Of a stretch of DNA of 60,692 nucleotides, positions 14,362 through 20,743 are shown piece after piece. The stretch is from IMG/VR virus record IMGVR_UViG_3300010413_000032, positions 1-60,692 of that record; one strand, written 5' to 3'. How positions within the stretch are numbered: the stretch's first letter is position 1; every line of letters starts with the position of its first letter. Under the pieces are notes generated by a model. That model searched no databases. It had not been told where the DNA came from and saw only the letters and a list, made by a program, of their open reading frames with translations. Both the position numbers and the translations under genes were made by a program. The stretch is from a virus.

Positions 14362-14426
14362 GGTTGAACAATAAGCGTTATTTGTGTGATGGCGGAGACA
14401 GCGCTTCTCCTACTTATTCCTCAACC
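14362..14426 (-). other. Structured spacer element between tRNA-like genes
   Basis: Ends GGTTGA and TCAACC are complementary, the next inner segments AATAAG/CTTATT pair as well, and a GGAGA/TCTCC hairpin with a seven-base loop lies inside. The overall shape recalls a tRNA acceptor with arms, but there is no T loop. No ORF with an RBS. Function unknown. Confidence 0.5.
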
Positions 14427-14429
14427 TAA

Positions 14430-14513
14430 AAGTGGGTGGTGGAATTGAACCACCGAAGAGATTGCTCTCCCTAGGTTATCCCCTAGTGCCTTTGTCCTCT
14501 AGGCTACCCCACT
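14430..14513 (-). tRNA. Aberrant class II tRNA-like RNA with six-base anticodon loop
   Basis: Acceptor AGTGGGG/ACCCACT has one G-A mismatch at 7-66. D arm GCC/GGC, variable arm GAGA/TCTC with loop GCAA, T arm GGTGG/CCACC are intact. The anticodon stem CTAGG/CCTAG closes a six-base loop GGATAA lacking U33. Clearly homologous to the tRNA at 14570-14654. The anticodon cannot be assigned. Confidence 0.65.
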
Positions 14514-14515
14514 TC

Positions 14516-14566
14516 GGTAAGGTTATTCGCTTCTCGAAGCTGCTTGGGCTTAGAATCACCTTTACC
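14516..14566 (-). other. Structured inverted-repeat spacer element
   Basis: GGTAAGGT at one end pairs with ACCTTTACC at the other (one bulge), with an inner ATTC/GAAT pairing and a GCTT/AAGC hairpin. It fills the gap between two class II tRNA-like genes. Possible processing signal; function unknown. Confidence 0.45.
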
Positions 14567-14569
14567 TAA

Positions 14570-14654
14570 TAGCGGGAGGCGGATTTGAACCGCCGAAGGG
14601 ATTTCTCCCGCAAGGTTATGAGCCTTGTGCCGTTAACCACTAGGCAATCCCGCT
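14570..14654 (-). tRNA. Class II tRNA with CAU anticodon
   Basis: All arms are intact: acceptor AGCGGGA/TCCCGCT, discriminator A, D arm GCC/GGC, anticodon stem CAAGG/CCTTG with loop CTCATAA, long variable arm GGGA/TCCC with GAAA loop, T arm GGCGG/CCGCC. Long variable arms belong to Ser, Leu, Tyr and Sec tRNAs, none of which has CAU. Charging identity is therefore unclear (Leu-like by A73 and arm, Met or Ile2 by anticodon). Confidence 0.85.
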
Positions 14655-14857
14655 TAATACTTGTCAGGCCACTTCAAGATAGTGTCAACTGTCCATTCAA
14701 CTCCGCTACAAGTGGGTGCATGAACAGTCTTGCACACCTTCGGCGTACATACGCCGTTTTCGTGACACCATTGTTTGCAACAGACAATTTCGTATTCACC
14801 TGCACACGCACTTATCAGAAACGCGATAAGTAACAATACAATAACCCACTTTTTCAT
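14654..14857 (-). CDS. Small cysteine-rich lipoprotein-like protein, 67 aa
   Basis: ATG at 14857 (MKKWVIVLLLIAFL) with GGAGG six bases upstream. Lipobox ISAC, then a cysteine-rich mature chain (EYEIVCCKQWC, VCTPKVCKTV). Relative of 11902-12123. The stop shares one base with the 5' end of the class II tRNA(CAU). Confidence 0.72.
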   Translation of the reverse strand: MKKWVIVLLLIAFLISACAGEYEIVCCKQWCHENGVCTPKVCKTVHAPTCSGVEWTVDTILKWPDKY

Positions 14858-14858
14858 A

Positions 14859-15221
14859 TCACACCTCCGGTTCGTCAATTGGCATCACAGAAAGATATAT
14901 GTTATTTTTTGCATACGGCGAATCAGGCGATAACATCCAACGTGTCTCTGCCTCTATAACTGTGCTTTTAACATATCCAAAATGAAGGTGTGTCCACTCC
15001 TGTCCGTCAATTTTCTGCGTTGTCGTTCTAAGGTATTGGCATTTGAGGCCAGGGCCACCAGAGAACCCCCACATAAGAGTTTCTACCCATTGTCCAGGAA
15101 CAAGTGTAAAGTTTACATCGTTCCACGCATTAAAAACCTCAGCAATCTCTGGATGAAACACCTTTACCCATTCCAACAAGTTGTCTGGATAATATCCACC
15201 TGACCAATTATCGTCACTCAT
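14859..15221 (-). CDS. Unknown protein, 120 aa
   Basis: ATG at 15221 with AGGAGG upstream. Tryptophan-rich soluble protein (WSGGYYPDNLLEWVKVFHP). No motif recognised. Confidence 0.72.
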   Translation of the reverse strand: MSDDNWSGGYYPDNLLEWVKVFHPEIAEVFNAWNDVNFTLVPGQWVETLMWGFSGGPGLKCQYLRTTTQKIDGQEWTHLHFGYVKSTVIEAETRWMLSPDSPYAKNNIYLSVMPIDEPEV

Positions 15222-15247
15222 TGTACACCTCCTTAATTGTGTGTGTG

Positions 15248-15320
15248 CGGAGGCTACGGGAATCGAACCCGTGGCTCCTGCTCGACAGGCAGGTATGTTG
15301 GACCACTACACCAAGCCTCC
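15248..15320 (-). tRNA. tRNA-Asp (anticodon GUC)
   Basis: Perfect acceptor GGAGGCT/AGCCTCC, discriminator G as expected for Asp, anticodon stem CCTGC/GCAGG with loop CTGTCGA, T loop TTCGATT. Confidence 0.94.
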
Positions 15321-15328
15321 ATTACTAT

Positions 15329-15688
15329 TTACCAATTAACACAGCTAAGAACTGGATATTGATTGCACCTGATAAATACACACTCCACAATACGCAGGCC
15401 AGATTTGTAACGTGTCCTCCTTGCACTACAATCAAGTGTTGGATTGCTTATACTCTCCCATGTGACATTTTCTGTGGCTTCTCTTGCCGCTGCCCTATAC
15501 AGCTTTGCCATTTCAGCGTCAGTGTTATATCCTGAGTAATCGTATTCGACTATCTCTCCAACTGGCATTGGTGTTTGTTCAACCACTGTCTCTTGTGGCG
15601 TCCCACAACCAGAAAGCACGATGATTATAAGGATGGTTATAACAAACCACATTAGGAACCCAAATCCTTTTATTTCAAAGTCTCTCAT
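15329..15688 (-). CDS. Lipoprotein, 119 aa
   Basis: ATG at 15688 with AGGAGG upstream. N-terminal hydrophobic segment ends in lipobox LSGC at about residues 25-28. The mature region is polar with four Cys near the C terminus (LDC, VEC, IRC, LSC), which may form disulfides outside the membrane. Function unknown. Confidence 0.75.
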   Translation of the reverse strand: MRDFEIKGFGFLMWFVITILIIIVLSGCGTPQETVVEQTPMPVGEIVEYDYSGYNTDAEMAKLYRAAAREATENVTWESISNPTLDCSARRTRYKSGLRIVECVFIRCNQYPVLSCVNW

Positions 15689-15700
15689 GTTAGCCTCCTG

Positions 15701-15970
15701 TTACTTACAACTACTTGTTGAATACTGCCCACAGTCTACAAGGAAACAGTTCGCGTAACTGTCTCCGCATTTAAGTGTGTATGTGGTACAACCTGGCAGT
15801 TGAAGATAGCTATTTGTTGCTTGCCATGCACAGTCTTCTGTTATCCGTGACGTGTTGTTGTACTCTTCCGGTAGCGGTCCGCAGCCATTCAATAGAAAAA
15901 CAAACACGACTGACACCACGATAATTATAATTGTGATTGGTATGTATCTAGTCACTTTCTTTATTGTCAT
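15701..15970 (-). CDS. Lipoprotein, 89 aa
   Basis: ATG at 15970 (MTIKKVTRYIPITIIIIVV) with GGAGG six bases upstream. Lipobox LNGC, then a mature chain with regularly spaced Cys ending SSCK. Similar size and C-terminal Cys pattern to the neighbour at 15329-15688. Overlaps the upstream gene by 23 bases. Confidence 0.75.
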   Translation of the reverse strand: MTIKKVTRYIPITIIIIVVSVVFVFLLNGCGPLPEEYNNTSRITEDCAWQATNSYLQLPGCTTYTLKCGDSYANCFLVDCGQYSTSSCK

Positions 15971-16238
15971 TGTCACCCTCCTCCAAAGGCACTTCCCACG
16001 GCAGGACGACTTCCTCCTCCCAAGGCAATTGCCTTTCAAAAAATGCTTCAAATAGCTCAAGTGCTATATGGTATACTACCAAATCGCCAACCATCCTACA
16101 TTCAGAATGGTGCATATGTTCAGGGCAATCATCTAACTTGGCAAACTCTACAGCTTCGTCTAAGATTTGATTGTACAACTCAGCTATATCCTGCCCTCTT
16201 GCGTCTATGGCCCTGTGTACAGCTTCTCTTATGTCCAT
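15948..16238 (-). CDS. Unknown acidic protein, 96 aa (paralogue of 16444-16680)
   Basis: ATG at 16238 (MDIREAVHRAI) with a GGGGG RBS. Helical and acidic, with IAELYNQILDEAVEFAKL and HHSECRMVGDLVVYHIALELFEAF. The same order (EALYGEIMQYVIE, SSQECMQIGDLIIHHFMMEVF) occurs in 16444-16680. The conserved His/Cys/Asp could bind metal, but this is a guess. Confidence 0.72.
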   Translation of the reverse strand: MDIREAVHRAIDARGQDIAELYNQILDEAVEFAKLDDCPEHMHHSECRMVGDLVVYHIALELFEAFFERQLPWEEEVVLPWEVPLEEGDNDNKESD

Positions 16239-16246
16239 ATAACCCC

Positions 16247-16441
16247 CTATAGGAAAATTATCCAAATCCAAAACGGAAGTGTCGTTATAAGCAGCACAAT
16301 TATTGCCACAGCTAGCAACATTAAGACAACAATGCTTCCAACAGTGTAAATCACAAACAAGAATATGTTTATGATAAAACCTATAATACCTCCGTTTTGG
16401 ACAAATGGATAACTACCCCACCTGCCCCAAAACCAAATCAT
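16247..16441 (-). CDS. Membrane protein, 64 aa
   Basis: ATG at 16441 with AAGGA six bases upstream. Mostly hydrophobic, about two transmembrane helices (residues 18-38 and 40-62). Lies between the two paralogous acidic genes. Function unknown. Confidence 0.7.
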   Translation of the reverse strand: MIWFWGRWGSYPFVQNGGIIGFIINIFLFVIYTVGSIVVLMLLAVAIIVLLITTLPFWIWIIFL

Positions 16442-16443
16442 CT

Positions 16444-16680
16444 TTATTCCTTCCAGTCAAACTGCCAGTTAAACCAGTCCAAGAAGACCTCCATCATAAA
16501 GTGATGGATAATAAGGTCTCCGATTTGCATACACTCTTGAGACGAACGCGACTCTATGCACGGATTGTCCTCTTCTCCAAGCTTTTCAATCACGTATTGC
16601 ATTATCTCTCCATACAGAGCTTCAACGGCTGGCCCATATGCGCTGACTGCTTCGATTACGGGTGTCCTCAAGTCTTTCAT
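16444..16680 (-). CDS. Unknown acidic protein, 78 aa (paralogue of 15948-16238)
   Basis: ATG at 16680 with AGGAGG upstream. Shares the helical core and the ECMQIGDLIIHHF motif with its paralogue two genes away; the intervening membrane gene may be a partner. Function unknown. Confidence 0.72.
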   Translation of the reverse strand: MKDLRTPVIEAVSAYGPAVEALYGEIMQYVIEKLGEEDNPCIESRSSQECMQIGDLIIHHFMMEVFLDWFNWQFDWKE

Positions 16681-16693
16681 GTTCGCCTCCTTG

Positions 16694-16766
16694 TCCGCGC
16701 AGCAGGAATTGAACCTGCGACTCGCGGATTAAAAGTCCGCTACTCTTCCAACTGAGTTATGCGCGG
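16694..16766 (-). tRNA. tRNA-Lys (anticodon UUU)
   Basis: Perfect acceptor CCGCGCA/TGCGCGG, discriminator A, D arm ACTC/GAGT, anticodon stem GCGGA/TCCGC with loop CTTTTAA, T loop TTCAATT. Its first 27 bases are also coding sequence of the gene at 16740. Confidence 0.94.
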
Positions 16767-17063
16767 CTGTTCTTGATCTTCCGCCTCTTTTGCAGCTATG
16801 GCCGCTTTGGCCTTTTCTAGCTTGTCAAGTGCAAATCTAATTGTCTTTTCGACAAAGGCGTCGTCTTCTGACATAAAATAGACTCCGATTAGGAACATTA
16901 CATGCGATGGTACAAAAGCTTCGTCGTCATCGCCGTCCGGAAGCGCCAGTTTTGCCGCATCTGGCGCTAAGACTAGAGCAGCCTCATTAGGAAGCAGCTC
17001 AATCGTTGTAACTTCTTGCGTGTCTAACAAAACTCCACCCTCTAAGTCTTTTGTTGCCGACAT
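16740..17063 (-). CDS. Unknown acidic protein, 107 aa
   Basis: ATG at 17063 (MSATKDLEGG) with GGAG seven bases upstream. Acidic, with a C-terminal Ala/Lys/Glu-rich helix (KAKAAIAAKEAEDQ). The last nine codons (from QPRITQLEE) run through the acceptor and D arm of tRNA-Lys, ending at TAG inside GAGTAG. Function unknown. Confidence 0.72.
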   Translation of the reverse strand: MSATKDLEGGVLLDTQEVTTIELLPNEAALVLAPDAAKLALPDGDDDEAFVPSHVMFLIGVYFMSEDDAFVEKTIRFALDKLEKAKAAIAAKEAEDQEQPRITQLEE

Positions 17064-17064
17064 T

Positions 17065-17253
17065 TTACTTCTCCAAATAAACTTGGACAAGGTACTCTTC
17101 AAAGCACCCAAGCCCATAATATACGACAAAGGTTCTGCCGCCAGAAATCTTTACATGCGAATAATTAAAGTCGTGAAACCGATTGCACTTTGCACAATAC
17201 AAATTCCTTACAGGAACTTGATCTTTAACTCTTACCATCTGCCTTTTGTCCAT
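17065..17253 (-). CDS. Small zinc-finger-like protein, 62 aa
   Basis: ATG at 17253 with AGGAG upstream. NLYCAKCNRFHDF has a C-x2-C knuckle with a nearby His, and a further Cys lies near the C terminus (GLGCFEEY). Possible zinc site. Basic N terminus. Function unknown. Confidence 0.7.
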   Translation of the reverse strand: MDKRQMVRVKDQVPVRNLYCAKCNRFHDFNYSHVKISGGRTFVVYYGLGCFEEYLVQVYLEK

Positions 17254-17266
17254 AATATACTCCTTA

Positions 17267-17340
17267 TGGGTGCGGGAGGATTCGAACCTCCACTATGTCG
17301 GACTTGACGCGACTGCCTCTGCCGATTGCGCTACGCACCC
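17267..17340 (-). tRNA. tRNA-Leu-like (anticodon CAA), short variable region
   Basis: Perfect acceptor GGGTGCG/CGCACCC, discriminator A, D arm with GGCAGAGGC, T arm GGAGG/CCTCC with loop TTCGAAT. The anticodon stem GTCGC/CCGAC has a C-C mismatch; loop GTCAAGT gives CAA. The variable region is only about five bases, whereas bacterial Leu tRNAs normally have a long arm. Positions 8-10 are the stop codon of the gene at 17331. Confidence 0.8.
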
Positions 17341-17834
17341 TTTTTGTGAAGCTCTTTATTCCAATCTGCCAAAGCATCAAGTACCCCTTTCCTGACCTCT
17401 ACCATAATTGCCGTAGCGGCGTCTCCGGTACAACCGTTGAACTTTTCCATAAAATTGTCAGCAAACTCTATTTTCGTAGTAACGGTTGTATACGGACCAT
17501 CTGGATTCGGCTCTATCGTTACCTTGATCTTCGACTGCAATTTCATTTTGCCTGCCGCCTTGTCATTATTTACACTGTATACATGAAATGGACTATTATC
17601 TGGAGTCCAGCCAAACGACGACGACGACGACGAAGATGCTTCGTGTGAATATGTCCAAGACTCGGCTCCAACACCAGTAGTCCAATATTTGATTGGAGGA
17701 ACCTTTATCTCATAAAACACTGGCGCTTCATGGTTTTGCTTATTAACATACTCTTCCATAGTCTTTTTGGCCGTCTCAAGTGCCTCATCAAAGGCTGCAG
17801 AACTTCCAGAGATTTTCATATTCATTTTCACCAT
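17331..17834 (-). CDS. Unknown protein, 167 aa
   Basis: ATG at 17834 (MVKMNMKISGSS) with AAGGA seven bases upstream. A seven-serine run lies in the middle (EASSSSSSSFGW). The C-terminal region looks alpha/beta (TVTTKIEFADNFMEKFNGC). The end KKGA plus TAG is encoded by the first ten bases of tRNA-Leu(CAA). Family not recognised. Confidence 0.72.
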   Translation of the reverse strand: MVKMNMKISGSSAAFDEALETAKKTMEEYVNKQNHEAPVFYEIKVPPIKYWTTGVGAESWTYSHEASSSSSSSFGWTPDNSPFHVYSVNNDKAAGKMKLQSKIKVTIEPNPDGPYTTVTTKIEFADNFMEKFNGCTGDAATAIMVEVRKGVLDALADWNKELHKKGA

Positions 17835-17867
17835 AGCATATTCCTTGATGCGTGATTGCCAAACAGG

Positions 17868-17942
17868 TAGGAGCAGGAGGATTCGAACCTCCACTGTTCA
17901 GGGTCTAAACCTGTTGCCTCTGCCAAGTTGGGCTACACTCCC
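17868..17942 (-). tRNA. tRNA-Leu-like (anticodon UAG), short variable region
   Basis: Acceptor GGGAGTG/TGCTCCT with several G-U pairs, discriminator A, D arm with GGCAGAGGC, loop TTTAGAC giving UAG (reads CUA/CUN), T arm GGAGG/CCTCC. Again no long variable arm. It would not read UAG stop codons, which need CUA. Confidence 0.82.
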
Positions 17943-17945
17943 GTA

Positions 17946-18242
17946 CTATACAATTCTCCATCTATATTCCCCCGCCTCCCTTTTGACTTGGTACAGCGGG
18001 AAACATTCTAGGGTTGAATAAATATAAACCCACCCTTCGTAATGGTTGCCTTTTCTGATGTCAACATAGGTCCAAAAGGTTCCATCGGATACACGCTCCA
18101 AAACCACGTCTCTTGTTTCAAAGCCGCCTTGTCTTGATACCCAAGGGGTAGATTCGACAAACCTGAATTCGTATCCGGCAGTAACACCCTCATGAATGCA
18201 CGTTTGGAACTGCACATCGTTTTTTACTATTATCTTATTCAT
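17946..18242 (-). CDS. Unknown protein, 98 aa
   Basis: Two ATGs in tandem; the second (18242) is five bases from GGAGG and is preferred. Beta-rich (YEFRFVESTPW, DVVLERVSDGTFWTYVDI). No known family. Confidence 0.7.
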   Translation of the reverse strand: MNKIIVKNDVQFQTCIHEGVTAGYEFRFVESTPWVSRQGGFETRDVVLERVSDGTFWTYVDIRKGNHYEGWVYIYSTLECFPLYQVKREAGEYRWRIV

Positions 18243-18257
18243 CATTACCTCCTTTAG

Positions 18258-18348
18258 TGGGCGGGGCAGGAGTCGAACCTGCGATGTTTACCCTGCGGGA
18301 TCGGTTTTACAGACCGACGCTACACAACCAACAGTAGACCTCCCGCCC
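18258..18348 (-). tRNA. tRNA-Tyr (anticodon GUA)
   Basis: Class II: perfect acceptor GGGCGGG/CCCGCCC, discriminator A, anticodon stem TCGGT/ACCGA with loop CTGTAAA, long variable arm, T arm GCAGG/CCTGC. The D arm is longer than usual. Confidence 0.92.
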
Positions 18349-18573
18349 TTAATCTTCAGCGCGGACATTCCACAATGTTAATGCCTCACTTATGCTAAGG
18401 CGTGACGGACCCTCTGCTCCACACGTACTGCAATACACACTATACACATACGGTATGTTTTTTGTGGAACCGTACCTGTTTAGCTCGAAGTCAATCTCCC
18501 CGCAAAACGGACAGACGCGAAGCTCAATTTTCCTATGCGCGGCTGGTATGTCTACAATCTTTGTACGCTCCAT
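18349..18573 (-). CDS. Lar-like zinc protein, 74 aa
   Basis: ATG at 18573 (MERTKIVDIP) with GGAG seven bases upstream. RVCPFCGEIDFEL, then YCSTCGAEGPSR and SISEALTLWN, match the layout of the Lar (restriction alleviation) family: two C-x2-C-G knuckles followed by an EA-x-x-x-WN helix. In phages such proteins are often annotated as Lar-like; anti-restriction activity is not shown. First gene after the structured non-coding region. Confidence 0.72.
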   Translation of the reverse strand: MERTKIVDIPAAHRKIELRVCPFCGEIDFELNRYGSTKNIPYVYSVYCSTCGAEGPSRLSISEALTLWNVRAED

Positions 18574-18880
18574 AACCATACTCCTCTCATTACGCTCTAG
18601 GTTGGACGCTACCCCAACTCCAGGCTTGGCAGTCAGAAGAGGCCGCTACTCTCCCCCCTAGTAACACCACGCTACTTATCATGAATTTTCGCGTGATGCC
18701 GAGTGACGTTCACCTGGGCTAAGACTATATCCATGTGTCTGCGACTTTCCACATCGCTAGAGATTTTTACATTCCCGCCCGATGGGGGACAGCGGGATTG
18801 GTTCCCCGCCATCCCCCATCTTCGTGCGTTCTCCAGTTAAGCAGAGCCTAACTTAAAGTACCCCTATTCGGAAGGGGAGG
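18574..18880 (-). ncRNA. Hairpin-rich non-coding transcript region
   Basis: No ORF with an RBS in about 300 bases. Read leftward it contains CCCC/GGGG, AGTTA/TAACT, a strong two-part hairpin at 18781-18820 (GATGGGGGA/TCCCCCATC then GCGGG/CCCGC), ATGTG/CACAT, CATCACGC/GCGTGGTG, and a terminal multi-branched part closed by CTAGG/CCTAG. Transcribed with tRNA-Trp from the promoter at 18972-19000. It could be a long leader of the Lar-like gene or a free small RNA. Confidence 0.5.
18781..18820 (-). other. Strong two-part hairpin
   Basis: Nine pairs (GATGGGGGA/TCCCCCATC), a symmetrical TG/TG internal loop, five pairs (GCGGG/CCCGC) and an eight-base loop. No T run follows on either strand, so it is structural or regulatory rather than a plain terminator. 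Confidence 0.7.
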
Positions 18881-18952
18881 CAGGGGTATGAGGACTCGAA
18901 CCCCAATTCGCGGTGTTGGAGACCGCTGTCCTTCCAATTGGACGATACCCCT
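18881..18952 (-). tRNA. tRNA-Trp (anticodon CCA)
   Basis: Perfect acceptor AGGGGTA/TACCCCT, discriminator G, anticodon stem GCGGT/ACCGC with loop CTCCAAC, T loop TTCGAGT. First product of the transcript from the promoter just upstream. Confidence 0.94.
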
Positions 18953-18971
18953 AATCGTCATTATCTCCTAT

Positions 18972-19000
18972 ATTATACTGGAAATAATGACCATTGTTGA
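18972..19000 (-). promoter_or_regulatory. Minus-strand sigma70-like promoter (phage class)
   Basis: -35 TCAACA (19000-18995), 17-base spacer ending TTTCCAG, -10 TATAAT (18977-18972). It drives tRNA-Trp and the structured region to the left. Confidence 0.78.
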
Positions 19001-19003
19001 GAA

Positions 19004-19162
19004 TTATTCGGACAATATCAACGCTCTGATTTTATGCAGCTTGTCAGAAGCGGTGGTGTTGTATTCCCGAATGATGTCTTCTATAAGAGCCAGCGTACCT
19101 AAGTTTACCGTTTCGGTAAAGCTGTCTATTAGACCTTGTGCCTCATATTCATCAAGTTCCAT
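19004..19162 (-). CDS. Unknown small helical protein, 52 aa (start uncertain)
   Basis: ATG at 19162 (MELDEYEAQGLI) overlaps the CCA-adding enzyme gene by 11 bases. An alternative ATG at 19225 has AGGAG nine bases upstream but would overlap by 74 bases. Acidic, helical (LGTLALIEDIIREY). It contains the promoter-proximal end before tRNA-Trp. Function unknown. Confidence 0.55.
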   Translation of the reverse strand: MELDEYEAQGLIDSFTETVNLGTLALIEDIIREYNTTASDKLHKIRALILSE

Positions 19163-20600
19163 TGGCCAACTTGGCACCTTCCCGTTCGGTAAAGATGTTT
19201 GTCTTTTTGATATTGATCGCTTCATTTAACAGTACTCCTGACTTGTTTTCGATCTTTCCTTCTATCACTCCGTGCAGTAATACATTTAGTATTTCGCCAA
19301 CTTCCTTGCCCTCTTCAATCGCAAGGGCCTCCATTATGTCGTGTCCGTTAACTGCCAGGTCTGTAACCCTGAATACGGATTTCGCGTCAATCTCTGCATT
19401 TACAAGATTGAGTGCATAATTTTCTATCTTGAGAAGTTCTTTGCTTTGATCCTTGCCGTTAACGCCAAGGTCCTTCTTTACATCGGCAAAGCGTGTTAGA
19501 AAGACAAATGCCATACGTCTCTTAAGCTCTTCCGTTGAGTTATTCCCGCCGAGATCAATCTTGCTCAAAAACCTACGTGCGGCTGCTGGAGAATCAACTG
19601 TATACATATGATACCTAACCGAAAGCCAGATAAGCCTACGAATATCCTCTGGCAATCGCAGCCGACTGGTGATTATTTCCGAAATATCAGCACCAGCCTG
19701 CTCATGCTGGTAAAAGGTAGCCCCGTATTCGCGGCTTTTGTACTGCCTAACAACTGGCTTCCCAATATCATGCAGTAAAACTGCAAGTTTATTGTTGGCC
19801 TTGTAGCCCAACTCATCAGCTTTCGCCATACACCTTAGAGTGTGCATCCACACGTCTTCAAAGTCGTGGTGTACATTCTGAGTTACGCCATTTAGTGCAT
19901 ATACTTCTGGCAAGATTACCTCTAGAAGCCCAAGGTGCTTTAGTGTCAGTATATACTTCATTGATATAGGAGACTCAAGCCCCTTCATAAACTCCTTACC
20001 AATTGCATCCCAGGACTCCCTTGCGATAAGGATTCTATACTTGGTAATAGCTTCGATCAGATCGGGTTCGATAGTATACATGCTGTCGAGAGACGTGGCG
20101 AATCTTACATATCTCATCATTCTAATTGGGTGAGCCTTGATTCTCTTTACCGGATCGCCGATTGCACGGATTCTTCGCTTTGCAATATCATTACGACCTT
20201 CAAATGGATCAATTATGTTTCCATCATGATCCATAGCTATTGCATTTATAGTCATATCTCTCCTTGCCAAGTCTTCTGTTAGGTCGCTTGTAAAGCTAAA
20301 CTTTACAGGCTTCCCGTCAACATAATCGGCGTCAGATTCCTGTCTCATTGTGACGACTTCTACAAAGTCACCCTTCTCTATCGAAGGAACGTTAACTGAC
20401 ACAGAGAATGCAGCACTTATGATCGAAGAGCCGTCAAACAAGTCGAGAATCTCTTTAGGAGTAGCACTTGTTACAACGTCGTAATCCTTGATCGGAAGCC
20501 CAAGATACGCATCCCTAACAGCGCCTCCAACAAGATACGCCTGATGTCCAGCGTCAATCAGCTTCTTCATTATATCCCTGTACGACAAACCTTCGCCCAT
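19152..20600 (-). CDS. cca: CCA-adding enzyme (tRNA nucleotidyltransferase), 482 aa
   Basis: Adds the 3' CCA to tRNAs. Class II nucleotidyltransferase core: YLVGGAVRDAYLGL (about 22-35) and metal-binding DYD (39-41), then the RRDMTINAIA and RIKAHPIRMMRYVRFA motifs. An HD domain (LAVLLHDIGK) follows around residue 265. Most of the 20-plus tRNA genes here lack an encoded CCA, so this enzyme would let the phage mature them independently of host capacity. ATG 20600 has GAGG seven bases upstream. Confidence 0.94.
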   Translation of the reverse strand: MGEGLSYRDIMKKLIDAGHQAYLVGGAVRDAYLGLPIKDYDVVTSATPKEILDLFDGSSIISAAFSVSVNVPSIEKGDFVEVVTMRQESDADYVDGKPVKFSFTSDLTEDLARRDMTINAIAMDHDGNIIDPFEGRNDIAKRRIRAIGDPVKRIKAHPIRMMRYVRFATSLDSMYTIEPDLIEAITKYRILIARESWDAIGKEFMKGLESPISMKYILTLKHLGLLEVILPEVYALNGVTQNVHHDFEDVWMHTLRCMAKADELGYKANNKLAVLLHDIGKPVVRQYKSREYGATFYQHEQAGADISEIITSRLRLPEDIRRLIWLSVRYHMYTVDSPAAARRFLSKIDLGGNNSTEELKRRMAFVFLTRFADVKKDLGVNGKDQSKELLKIENYALNLVNAEIDAKSVFRVTDLAVNGHDIMEALAIEEGKEVGEILNVLLHGVIEGKIENKSGVLLNEAINIKKTNIFTEREGAKLANGT

Positions 20601-20626
20601 AAGATTACCTCTCATTCTTTGGTATT

Positions 20627-20655
20627 ATCATACGACATAAATTACTGCGTCGTAA
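20627..20655 (-). promoter_or_regulatory. Possible minus-strand promoter for cca
   Basis: -10 TATGAT (20632-20627) with TTACGA 17 bases upstream. The -35 is weak (3 of 6). Placed directly before cca and after a terminator, which supports it. Confidence 0.35.
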
Positions 20656-20682
20656 CCTTTGGTAACGTTCTTACATGTCTCC

Positions 20683-20709
20683 AAAAAAACAAGCGGGGTA
20701 ATTCCCCGC
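20683..20709 (-). terminator. Rho-independent terminator
   Basis: Read leftward: stem GCGGGG/CCCCGC with a five-base loop, two bases, then seven U. It ends the transcript of the small gene at 20744-20941. Confidence 0.85.
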
Positions 20710-20743
20710 CTGTCGCTTGCACTAGATTATTTACGTTCAGATT

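Noticed and set aside
17868-17942. UAG-anticodon tRNA as a stop-codon suppressor (alternative genetic code)
   Set aside because: Anticodon UAG reads CUA leucine codons. Reading UAG stops needs CUA. Many genes here end normally at TAG, four of them within tRNAs, so no recoding is indicated.
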